A stretch of 64,000 bases of DNA, taken from positions 1 to 64,000 of the forward strand of contig NZ_JAUTWS010000002.1 in the NCBI RefSeq assembly GCF_030657435.1. Reading direction: 5' to 3'. This document shows positions 16,173-23,662 of this stretch, piece by piece. This DNA comes from Paracraurococcus lichenis (GTDB taxonomy: Bacteria > Pseudomonadota > Alphaproteobacteria > Acetobacterales > Acetobacteraceae). Under the pieces are notes generated by a model. The model was not told the DNA's origin, made no database searches, and saw nothing but the letters and a program-made list of their open reading frames with translations. Position numbers and translations under genes: made by a program. Numbering within the stretch: the stretch's first letter is position 1; each line of letters opens with the position of its first letter.

Positions 16173-16960
16173 GCGCAGACCCCCGGCCGCACGCGGTCGA
16201 GCGCGATGTCGAAGAGCACGTCCGGCTCGAGCGGATGCACGGTCCAGGCGAAGCGCAAGCCATCCGCGATGCAGGCGGCTTCCGGCAGGGTGAAGGCGGG
16301 AATGCCGGAGCCGAGCAGCACCGGCGCCACCGTCACGTGCAGCCGGTCGAGCCCGCCGGCGGCGAGGAAGCGGCTGACCGTGACGCCGCCGCCCTCGACG
16401 AAGATGCGCGTCAGCCCGCGGGCGGCGAGGGCGGCGAGGATGGCCGGGATCCGCAGTCCGCGGCCCGCGGCGTCGCGCGGCAGCCGCAGCACCTCGGCAA
16501 TGCCGAGCCGGTCGGGGCCCGCCGCGTCCTCGGCGCAGAGCAGCAGCGTCGGCGGGCCCGCGCGGAAGACGCCGTAGTCCGGGCCGAGGCGGCGGTCGGT
16601 ATCCAGCACCACCCGCACCGGGTCCGGCCCGGCGCAGTGGCGCGTGGTCAGCTTCGGGTCGTCGTGCCGCACCGTGCCGGCGCCGACCACCACGGCATGG
16701 CAGAGCGCGCGCAGGCGGTGGGTGTGCAGGATGTCGCCGCGGCCGCCGATCCAGCGCGAGGAGCCGGAGGCGGTGGCGATCCGGCCGTCGAGCGTCTGTG
16801 CCAGGCGGCCCACCACGGTGCAGCCATCCGCCGCGCGCGGCGGCGCGAGCAGCGGGCCGAAGAGGCACCCATCCGGTACGGGCGCGCCGGGGGTGTCGCG
16901 GGCGGCGAGCAGCGCGTCCCAGTCGGCGTTGGCGATCAATCCGTCCATCGGGCCATCCAT
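16169..16960 (-). CDS. RibD C-terminal (pyrimidine/pteridine reductase) family protein
   Basis: The 263-residue protein has a dihydrofolate-reductase-like RibD_C fold: AQTLDGRIATASGSSRWIGG, then RALCHAVVVGAGTVRHDDPKLTTR, then FVEGGGVTVSRFL. The deaminase half of true RibD (HAE, PCxxC) is absent, so it is a stand-alone NADPH reductase of a pyrimidine or pterin ring. The in-frame ATG at 16960 is my choice; no strong ribosome site is visible, and the ATG at 16948 is an alternative. It is the first gene of the five-gene operon. Confidence 0.78.
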   Translation of the reverse strand: MDGPMDGLIANADWDALLAARDTPGAPVPDGCLFGPLLAPPRAADGCTVVGRLAQTLDGRIATASGSSRWIGGRGDILHTHRLRALCHAVVVGAGTVRHDDPKLTTRHCAGPDPVRVVLDTDRRLGPDYGVFRAGPPTLLLCAEDAAGPDRLGIAEVLRLPRDAAGRGLRIPAILAALAARGLTRIFVEGGGVTVSRFLAAGGLDRLHVTVAPVLLGSGIPAFTLPEAACIADGLRFAWTVHPLEPDVLFDIALDRVRPGVCA

Positions 16961-17112
16961 GCGGCGCGGACCATGCCGCAACGGGCCCACGGATGCCACG
17001 GGATCACGGCGTGACAAGGGCATGAGCGGGGGGCATGAGCGGAGCAGGGCGCCGCGACGGGCGGGCAGGGCGGCCACCCTGCGCGCGGCGGGCGGCCGGG
17101 TCCGGCCGCAGC

Positions 17113-18585
17113 TCAGGCCGCGACATGCACGGCGGGCCGCCGTCCCTCGTTCCAGGCGCCGCCCAGCGCGCGCTCGACCTGCGCCGCAAGCTGCAGCAGC
17201 AGCCCGTCATCGGCCTGCTTCGCCACCGCCTGGATGCCGAGCGGGATGCCGTTCTCCTGCATCGCCATCGGCATGGAGATGGCCGGGATGCCGCAGAGAT
17301 TGGCCAGCGGCGTATAGGGAAATTGCCGCCAGAGATTGCCGAACCAGTCCAGCACGTCCGGGTTGTCGCTGATCGTCAGGAACTCGGTCGTGCCGGCCGG
17401 CGGCGTCGGCAGGGCGGTGACCGGCGTCAGGATGATGTCCCAGTCCTCGAAGAAGGCGCCGAAGGCGCGCGAGGTCGCATTGAAGGCCGCCTGCATCCGG
17501 TAGCGCTCGGAATAGGTCGTGCCGATCCCGGCCTCCCAGATGCGGATATTGATGGGCTCGATCAGCCCCTCGGGCGGGCGGTCGAGGCCCTTCATGGCCA
17601 GGGTGGCGCTGATGGTCTGCGCGAAATTGCTGATGTAGCAGAGGGTCTGCGCGGCGAAGGCGGCGCGGAAATCGACCGCGGGCAGCACCCATTCGACATG
17701 GTGGCCAAGCGATTCCAGCAGCCGCCCGGCCTTCTCCAGCGCCGCCACGAAGTGCGGGGTGGCGCGGTAGTCGCCCCATTCGTGCGAGAGGGCGATGCGC
17801 AGCTTCGGCGGATCGCGCTCGATGAGGCGGGAGCAGGGCTCCGCCGGCGTCCAGAAGGGCATGAACTCGCCCGGCGCGCCGCCGCGGCAGGCATCGACGA
17901 AGGCGGCGGTGTCGCGCACGGTCCGGCTGTGGCAGCCCTGGATGGAGACGAGGCCCGTCAGGTCCGAGGTCGCGGGCGCGGTGGAGAAGACGCCGCGCGA
18001 GACCTTCAGCCCGATCAGCCCGCAGGCGCCGGCCGGGATGCGGATGGAGCCGCCGCCATCGGTCGCATGCGCCATCGGCACGGCGCCGGCGGCGACCATG
18101 GCGCCGCTGCCGGCGGAGGAGCCGTTGGTGACATGCGCCGTGTTCCAGGGATTGCGCGTGGAATAGACCGCCGGGTTGTCGGCGGCGCTGCAGCAGCCGA
18201 ATTCGGGGGTGGTGGTGCGGCCGAGGATGGCGAGGCCCGCCTGGCGGATGCGGCCCGCGAGGTAGCTGTCCGCCGCCGACCGGTTCCCGCGCATGAGCAG
18301 CGAGCCCATCTCCTGCAGCCGGCCCTTCAGGGGCACGCTGAGGTCCTTCATTAGGTAGGGCACACCGGCGAAGGGGCCGGCTGGGTCGGCGCCGTCCCGC
18401 AGCGGGTCGGCGACCACGTCCTCGAAGACCTCGACGACGGCGGAGAGGTCGGGATTGGTGCGGGCGATGGCGGCGGCGGCCTGGGCGGCCAGCTCGGCCG
18501 GCGTCACCTCGCCGGCCCGGACCCGCGCCGCCAGGGCCAGGGCGTCATGCCGGGCCCAGTCTTCCCAGCTCATGGCCAAGCTCAT
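17113..18585 (-). CDS. Amidase signature family hydrolase
   Basis: The 490-residue protein is a cytoplasmic amidase with the Ser-cisSer-Lys triad: Lys80 in YLMKDLSV, Ser156 in NGSSAGS and the nucleophile Ser180 in TDGGGSIRIPA. The spacing (24 residues between serines) matches the family. It is too divergent to assign to GatA, and no gatB/gatC is adjacent, so a catabolic amide or carbamate substrate is likelier. The ATG at 18585 follows GGGAAAG. A longer start at 18642 is possible but has no conserved sequence. It is transcribed with or after the downstream Mo-cofactor genes' strand. Confidence 0.85.
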   Translation of the reverse strand: MSLAMSWEDWARHDALALAARVRAGEVTPAELAAQAAAAIARTNPDLSAVVEVFEDVVADPLRDGADPAGPFAGVPYLMKDLSVPLKGRLQEMGSLLMRGNRSAADSYLAGRIRQAGLAILGRTTTPEFGCCSAADNPAVYSTRNPWNTAHVTNGSSAGSGAMVAAGAVPMAHATDGGGSIRIPAGACGLIGLKVSRGVFSTAPATSDLTGLVSIQGCHSRTVRDTAAFVDACRGGAPGEFMPFWTPAEPCSRLIERDPPKLRIALSHEWGDYRATPHFVAALEKAGRLLESLGHHVEWVLPAVDFRAAFAAQTLCYISNFAQTISATLAMKGLDRPPEGLIEPINIRIWEAGIGTTYSERYRMQAAFNATSRAFGAFFEDWDIILTPVTALPTPPAGTTEFLTISDNPDVLDWFGNLWRQFPYTPLANLCGIPAISMPMAMQENGIPLGIQAVAKQADDGLLLQLAAQVERALGGAWNEGRRPAVHVAA

Positions 18586-18697
18586 GTCGCGCGCTTTCCC
18601 GTCGTGATGCGGGAAGCCTAGAGGCGGGCGACGGGCGGTCAACCGGGCCGCCGGACGTCCTCCGCGCGGCGGCCAGGGCCGGGACAGCCCGCCTGCG

Positions 18698-18823
18698 TCA
18701 GAGCCGCACGGACTCGGTCTGGAAGTGCTTGGTCGCGCTCACCTGGAATTCGGTATCGAGCACCAGGGCGGCGCAGAGCGCGATCGCCACGGCGGCAAGG
18801 ATGCCGGTGATGATGGACTTCAC
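18698..18823 (-). CDS. 41-residue single-pass membrane protein
   Basis: This is a very short gene: GTG start at 18823 with GGGAGA upstream, TGA at 18698. The product begins with a Lys-Ser, then a hydrophobic segment (IITGILAAVAIALCAALVL, residues 4-22), then a polar tail ending FQTESVRL. It lies in the gap between mobA (42 bp away) and the amidase on the same strand. Codon use is like its neighbours and the frame is clean, which argues for a real gene. I do not know its function. The position suggests a link with molybdoenzyme or formate dehydrogenase assembly. Confidence 0.55.
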   Translation of the reverse strand: MKSIITGILAAVAIALCAALVLDTEFQVSATKHFQTESVRL

Positions 18824-18865
18824 GGCAGTCGTCTCCCGGTCGGTGACATGGCGTATGGGTTGCCG

Positions 18866-19483
18866 TCAGGCCCCGTGCAAGAGGGCCTCGGCCGCGGCCA
18901 GGTCCTCCGGTGTATTGGCATTGAAGAAGGGGTCCACCGGATCGGTGGGCCATTCGGCGAGGGCGCAGCCGAACCGCGCGGTCCAGCGGTCGATCTTGCG
19001 CTCGCCGGCCAGCAGGGCGGCGCGGAGTTCCGCGCGCAGGGCGACCGGCCAGAGGCCGATGGGCGGGTGGGTCCAGCCACCGGAGGCGGCGCAGGCCAGG
19101 GGCGTGCCGGCCGCGGCCCGGGCTTCCTCGAGCCGCGCGACGAGGTCGGGCGGCAGGAAGGGGCCGTCGCCGGGCGCCGAGAGGACGGTCGGCAGGTCCG
19201 GCCGATGCGCCGCCGCCCAGTCCAGCGCGGCGAGCACGCCGGCGAGCGGGCCGGGGTAGTCGGGGAGGGGGTCCGGCACCACGGGGAGGCCCCAATGGGA
19301 CGTGATGTCGGCAAAGCGGGCCGGGTCGCCATTGGCGTTCAGGATCACCGCCGCGACCTGCGGCCGCAGGCGGTCCAGCACATGCTCCAGCAGCGGCCGT
19401 CCGGCGAGGAGGCGCAGCGGCTTGTCGCCGCCACCCATGCGCCGCGCCAGCCCGCCCGCGAGAATGACCGCGAGGACGGTCAC
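18866..19483 (-). CDS. mobA: Molybdenum cofactor guanylyltransferase MobA
   Basis: MobA transfers GMP from GTP to molybdopterin-Mo, making the MGD cofactor of DMSO-reductase-family enzymes. The N-terminal loop [16 protein letters not shown] is the family signature, and the later segments [12 protein letters not shown] and NANTPEDL also fit. The protein is 205 residues, normal length. The GTG start at 19483 begins the first strand ([10 protein letters not shown]) directly. fdhD lies 163 bp upstream on the same strand, so the two probably serve a formate dehydrogenase encoded elsewhere. Confidence 0.88.
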   Translation of the reverse strand: MTVLAVILAGGLARRMGGGDKPLRLLAGRPLLEHVLDRLRPQVAAVILNANGDPARFADITSHWGLPVVPDPLPDYPGPLAGVLAALDWAAAHRPDLPTVLSAPGDGPFLPPDLVARLEEARAAAGTPLACAASGGWTHPPIGLWPVALRAELRAALLAGERKIDRWTARFGCALAEWPTDPVDPFFNANTPEDLAAAEALLHGA

Positions 19484-19646
19484 GCGCCTGCTCCGCGGTT
19501 CGGCCGCAAGGCCCCTTCCTCGGTCCCGGCCACGACGCCGGGACGCGGGGGGAGGGTGCCGGGGCCAAGGGCCGTCGCAGGCGGCCGGTGCGCGGCGTCC
19601 GCGGCACCGAGGCCCGCATCCCGCGGGGCCGGGTGCGACGGGCGCC

Positions 19647-20531
19647 TCATGCCCCCTCCGCCTCCCGGCTGTTCTTCCGCCAGTGTTTGGCGCTCTCCTC
19701 CTCGACATAGGCGAGGTCGGCGTCGAAGAGGATGCGTTCCTCGCCCGCCAGCGCGGTGAAGCGCCTGCCCTTGCAGCGGCCGATCAGCGTCAGCCCGGCC
19801 TCCCGCGCCAGCTCCACCCCCCAGGCGGTGAAGCCGCTGCGGGAGACGAGGATGGGGATGCCCATGCGCACCGTCTTGATCACCATCTCCGAGGTGAGGC
19901 GTCCCGTGGTGTAGAAGATCTTGTCCGCCGGGTCGCAGTCCGTGCGGAACATCCAGCCGGCGATCTTGTCCACCGCATTGTGCCGGCCGACGTCTTCCAT
20001 ATAGACCAGCGGCCGGTCCTGCCGGCACAGCGCGCAGCCATGGATCGCCCCGGCCTCCAGGTAGAGGGTCGGCAGGGTGTTGATCCGGTGCAGCAGGCGG
20101 TAGAGCCAGCTCGTGCGGATCGCGGCTGACACCGGAAGCCGCGCCTTGGAAAAGTCCTCGAGCAGGTCGCCGAAGGCGGTGCCCTGGGCGCAGCCGCTGG
20201 TCAGCGTCTTCTTCTTCAGCTTCGCCTCGAAATCCGTACGGCGCTCGGTCCGCACCACCACCACCTGCAGGTCGTCGTCGTAGTCGATGGCGGTGACCCG
20301 GTCGTCCCGCCGCAGCATGCCCTGGTTCAGCAGGTAGCCGAGCGCCAGGTCCTCCGGCCGGTCGAGGATCGTCATCATCGTCACGATCTCCTGGCCGTTC
20401 AGGTAGAGCGTGAGTGGTCGCTCGACGGTGACGCTCGCTTCCACGCGCGCGCCGGTATGATCGACGCCGCTGACGCGGCGGGTCAGGCGCGGATCGGCGG
20501 GGTCGGGCTGGACCAGCAGCGGCTCTTCCAT
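19647..20531 (-). CDS. fdhD: Formate dehydrogenase sulfurtransferase FdhD
   Basis: FdhD carries sulfur from the desulfurase IscS to the molybdenum cofactor and is needed for formate dehydrogenase activity. Seen are LGYLLNQGM, the cysteine loop [12 protein letters not shown], a second pair in GAIHGCALC and the nucleotide-binding [12 protein letters not shown]. The ATG at 20531 gives 294 residues, close to family length. An upstream GTG (20624) would add 31 non-conserved residues that run into the divergent gene. It is divergent from the BON-LysM gene with 85 bp between starts. Confidence 0.9.
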   Translation of the reverse strand: MEEPLLVQPDPADPRLTRRVSGVDHTGARVEASVTVERPLTLYLNGQEIVTMMTILDRPEDLALGYLLNQGMLRRDDRVTAIDYDDDLQVVVVRTERRTDFEAKLKKKTLTSGCAQGTAFGDLLEDFSKARLPVSAAIRTSWLYRLLHRINTLPTLYLEAGAIHGCALCRQDRPLVYMEDVGRHNAVDKIAGWMFRTDCDPADKIFYTTGRLTSEMVIKTVRMGIPILVSRSGFTAWGVELAREAGLTLIGRCKGRRFTALAGEERILFDADLAYVEEESAKHWRKNSREAEGA

Positions 20532-20616
20532 GATGCGAAGGGTGGTGAGGCGGTGCCGCGCGCGCAACCCAGAGGCCGGCGCTGGCGTTCCCGGCGCATC
20601 ATTCGGGAGGTTCTCC

Positions 20617-21162
20617 ATGCCCACCTATCGCTTCCCCGCCGAGGCCGGCCTGGCCCTGGAGGGCGGAGCGCCCAGCGCCGCCGCCATCAGTGGCCGTCTG
20701 GCGGAACTGGGCCTGCCGCGGCAGGCAGTGATGGTCTCCCGGCACGACGATGCCGCGACGCTGGAAGGCACCGTGCCGGACGAGGCGACGCGGGAACGCG
20801 TGCTGCTCGCGGTCGGCAACCTGCAGGGCATCGCGCGGGTCGAGGACCGGATGACGGTGACGCGCAGCAGCGGGCTGCTGGAGTCGCTCGGCAGCTTCGC
20901 CCGCCTGCCGGCCGGCAGCGCCAACATGGAGGCGGCGGAGCGGCAGGTGCACCGCGCGGCGCCGGACACGGCCGATACCGGCTTCGGCCCGGGCGGCAGC
21001 ATCCTGCATGTGGTCCAGCCCGGCGAGACGCTGGAGGCAATCGCCGCCCGGCACTATGGCGACACCGCCGCGGCCGGCTGGGTGCTGGAGAGCAACGCGC
21101 CGGTGCTGCAGGATGCGGCGGCGCTGAAGGCCGGCATGGTGCTGCGGCTGCCGCCGCGGTAG
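20617..21162 (+). CDS. BON and LysM domain protein (Kbp/YgaU-like)
   Basis: The 181-residue protein has a BON domain at about residues 25-85 (ISGRLAELGLP, LEGTVPDEATRERV) and a C-terminal LysM at about 128-178 (HVVQPGETLEAIAARHYGD, LKAGMVLRLPP). No signal peptide is visible. The layout is that of E. coli Kbp (YgaU), a cytoplasmic potassium-binding protein, though the middle is longer here. The ATG at 20617 follows GGGAGG with 6-base spacing. The colicin-like toxin gene starts 92 bp downstream. A functional link is unproven. Confidence 0.78.
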   Translation: MPTYRFPAEAGLALEGGAPSAAAISGRLAELGLPRQAVMVSRHDDAATLEGTVPDEATRERVLLAVGNLQGIARVEDRMTVTRSSGLLESLGSFARLPAGSANMEAAERQVHRAAPDTADTGFGPGGSILHVVQPGETLEAIAARHYGDTAAAGWVLESNAPVLQDAAALKAGMVLRLPPR

Positions 21163-21253
21163 CGCCATCGTCCCGGGATGATGGACTCGGAGCGGGGCCA
21201 GGTTGGGCCAGTGCTTGCAGACTCGACCGTGATCGCGGCAGAGCGGTCCGGCC

Positions 21254-21532
21254 GTGACCTCCGTGCCTCGCGACCGTGGCAGCCAGGACTACGTCCCGCC
21301 GCCCGACCTGCTGCCCGCCTTCCCGCTGGCCCGCCGGGCGCGGCCGAAGACCCGCCTGCCCTGGGGTGGCTTGCGCGCCCGCTGGAAGGACAGCGACCGT
21401 ATCTACGAATGGGATTACCGGCACGGGGCGGTCGAAGTGTATGATCGCCGCGGCCGGCACCTGGGGCAGTTCGATCCGGCGACGGGCCTGCGACAGAAGC
21501 CGGCCGATCCCCTGAGGGAGGTGGAGCCATGA
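21254..21532 (+). CDS. Stand-alone colicin E3-type ribonuclease toxin domain
   Basis: The 92-residue protein matches only the C-terminal cytotoxic domain of colicin E3, which cuts 16S rRNA in the decoding site. The core reads IYEWDYRHGAVEVYD then GRHLGQFDPATG. The catalytic residues equivalent to E3 Asp510, His513 and Glu517 are Asp54, His57 and Glu61. A Pro-rich front and the basic RARW stretch are also as in E3. Receptor and translocation domains are absent and there is no signal peptide. The start is GTG 21254, without a strong ribosome site. The putative immunity gene overlaps its stop by 4 bp. A domesticated or intracellular toxin, or a recombination cassette, are both possible. Confidence 0.8.
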   Translation: MTSVPRDRGSQDYVPPPDLLPAFPLARRARPKTRLPWGGLRARWKDSDRIYEWDYRHGAVEVYDRRGRHLGQFDPATGLRQKPADPLREVEP

Positions 21533-21795
21533 CCCTGCAGCATCGGCTGACCGGTTATGACCGGCAGACCGAGATGCTCGCGCTGTCCTTCGACGTCCCT
21601 GCGACGCAGGACGCCGAGGCCCGGGCGATTGCCGGCGTCCCGGCCAGCGACCCGGACGCGGTCGGCGGATATCCCCTGGACGAGGCGGCTGCGCAGCGCC
21701 TTCTGCGCCTTCTCGGCCTGCCCGATGGGACCGCGGCGCATGACTGGTTCCTGGAGCCCGTGGCGCGGCCACTCGCACGGCAGTCTGCGGCGTAA
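21529..21795 (+). CDS. Putative immunity protein of the colicin E3-type toxin (DUF7683-like)
   Basis: The 88-residue acidic protein starts at an ATG that overlaps the toxin stop (ATGA), with GGGAGGTGGAG just upstream. It opens with HRLTGYDRQTEMLALSFDVPA and ends with YPLDEAAAQRLLRLLGLP then WFLEPVA, a pattern I associate with the DUF7683 family of small proteins found beside E3-type toxins. Size is like the E3 immunity protein (85 residues), but clear sequence identity to Im3 is not apparent. The inferred role is to bind and block the ribonuclease. Confidence 0.62.
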   Translation: MTLQHRLTGYDRQTEMLALSFDVPATQDAEARAIAGVPASDPDAVGGYPLDEAAAQRLLRLLGLPDGTAAHDWFLEPVARPLARQSAA

Positions 21796-21900
21796 GGATC
21801 GCGTCGATAGGGGGAGCTCCGGCAGCCCCCAGTGCGACGACGCCTTGCCGCCCGCGATGCCGGTGCAGCAGACTTCGCGGCCATCTCCGGGAGGCCGCCC

Positions 21901-23298
21901 ATGCTGTTCCAGCGCATCCCCGCCCATCCCCGCCGCCTCCTCGCCGAGCCGGTTTCGCCGACCCGCCGCGGCCTGCTCGCCGGGCTCTGCGCCTGCGCCG
22001 CCGCGCCGCTGCTGCCCGCCGGCCCGGCGCTCGCCGTCACCGCCGGCGCCGCCCGCCCGATCCATGCCGCCTTCGACGCCGCGGCCGCGGCGATCGAGCC
22101 CCGGCTGGTCGCCTGGCGCCGCGACATCCACCAGCACCCCGAACTCGGCAACCAGGAGGTCCGCACCGCCGGCCTCGTCGCCGCGCATCTGAAGGCGCTC
22201 GGCCTCGAGGTGCGGGAGAAGGTCGCCGTCACCGGCGTGGTCGCCACCCTGCGCGGCGGCGCCGGTCCCGGTCCCTGCATCGCGCTCCGCGCTGACATGG
22301 ATGCCCTGCCGGTCGCCGAGGAGGTGGACCTGCCCTATGCCTCCCGCGCCCGCGCCACCTGGGACGGCGTCGAGGTCCCGGTCATGCATGCCTGCGGCCA
22401 TGACTGCCACACCGCCATCCTCATGGCGGTGGCCGAGGTCCTCGCCGCTCAGCGCCAGGCGCTGCGCGGCAGCGTCCGCTTCCTCTTCCAGCCCGCCGAG
22501 GAGAACCAGCCGCAAGGCGAGATCGGCGGCGCCAAGCGCATGCTGGCCGAGGGCGCCTTCGCCGACCCGAAGCCGGACATGGTCTTCGGCCTGCACATGG
22601 TGAGCGGCCTGCCCGCCGGCGTGCTCGGCTACCGGTCCGGCCCCATGCAGGCCAGCGCCGACGAGTTCCGCATCACCGTCCATGGCCGCCAGACCCATGG
22701 GGCGCGGCCCTGGGCGGGCGTCGATCCCATCGTCATCGGCGCGCAGATCGTCTCCGCGCTGCAGACCATCCAGAGCCGGCAGGTGGACGTCTCCGACCCC
22801 AGCGTGCTGACCGTAGGCACCTTCCAGGGCGGGACGCGCAACAACATCATCCCGGACCGGGCCGTCATGACCGGCACCTTGCGGACCTATGACGAGCAGC
22901 GCCGCAGTTACATTCAGAAACGGGTAACAGAGATTGCCGAGAGCGTGGCCAAAGGGATGGATGGCAGCGCCGAGGTGACATGGCAGCCCAACGGCTATCC
23001 GGTGACCGTGAACGACCCGAACCTGACCGAGCGGATGCTGCCGAGCCTTGCCCGGGTGGCGGGGGAGGGGCGGCTGCGGGGGATGCAGCGCAGCATGGCG
23101 GGCGAGGACTTCTCCTACTTCTCCCAGGCGGCGCCCGGCCTCTTCTTCAACCTCGGCGCCACCGGGCCGGGGATCGACCCGCGGACGGCGCCGACCAACC
23201 ATTCGCCCCGCTTCCGGGTGGACGACAGCGGTCTTGTGCAGGGCGTGCGGGCGCTGACCCATCTGGTCGTGGACGCGACCGGCAGCGGCGCTGCCTGA
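21901..23298 (+). CDS. Exported M20 family amidohydrolase
   Basis: This is a 465-residue metal-dependent amidohydrolase of the M20D group (hippurate/IAA-amino-acid hydrolase type). The metal-binding cysteine-histidine motif is HACGHDCHTA, followed by FQPAEENQPQGEIGGA and the dimerisation-domain segment HGRQTHGARPW. Residues 1-45 look like a Tat-type signal (TRRGLLAGLCACAAAPLLP, cut after ALA), so it acts in the periplasm. The ATG at 21901 follows GGGAGG. Substrates are probably N-acyl amino acids. Confidence 0.83.
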   Translation: MLFQRIPAHPRRLLAEPVSPTRRGLLAGLCACAAAPLLPAGPALAVTAGAARPIHAAFDAAAAAIEPRLVAWRRDIHQHPELGNQEVRTAGLVAAHLKALGLEVREKVAVTGVVATLRGGAGPGPCIALRADMDALPVAEEVDLPYASRARATWDGVEVPVMHACGHDCHTAILMAVAEVLAAQRQALRGSVRFLFQPAEENQPQGEIGGAKRMLAEGAFADPKPDMVFGLHMVSGLPAGVLGYRSGPMQASADEFRITVHGRQTHGARPWAGVDPIVIGAQIVSALQTIQSRQVDVSDPSVLTVGTFQGGTRNNIIPDRAVMTGTLRTYDEQRRSYIQKRVTEIAESVAKGMDGSAEVTWQPNGYPVTVNDPNLTERMLPSLARVAGEGRLRGMQRSMAGEDFSYFSQAAPGLFFNLGATGPGIDPRTAPTNHSPRFRVDDSGLVQGVRALTHLVVDATGSGAA

Positions 23299-23662
23299 AT
23301 CGGCCTGCCCGGCAGGGAAGGCCGCGCCCGGTTTTTGGCATACAAAATCACGAAAAATCGAGCGGCGGCGCCTTGACCCGCCGCATCGGCGGTGCCTATG
23401 GACCCGGTTGGGTAACCCCCATGCCCGGCATGCAACCCAGCCCCGCGCAATCCGCAGCGGGTCTGGTGTTCGGCTGCGTTTATCACCACATCCTTTCGCG
23501 CGCCCCCCAAAAAGGCTGCGCGTTCCTCCCCCCGGCCGGCTTTTCGCCATGCCGCCTTCGCGGCGTGGCGGGCGTTGTGCCGTTCTGCGCGGGGGAGAGG
23601 ACCGCGCCGGCGCTGGATGACATGCAGGCGGGCCGCAGGGCCTGCCAGGAGTGGATCGAGTG
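23299..23662. other. 364-bp intergenic region before the sigma factor gene
   Basis: No gene is supported. A small inverted repeat (CGGCC 23301-23305 with GGCCG 23320-23324, enclosing CCTGCC/GGCAGG) followed by TTTTT at 23332-23336 may end the M20 transcript. An AT-rich patch at 23331-23360 (CATACAAAATCACGAAAAATC) is the most promoter-like stretch, but no clean -35/-10 pair is visible. Confidence 0.4.

Noticed and set aside
20600..21800. Prophage or plasmid origin of the colicin-like pair
   Set aside because: There are no integrase, tail, lysis or mobilisation genes nearby and codon use is like that of the neighbours.
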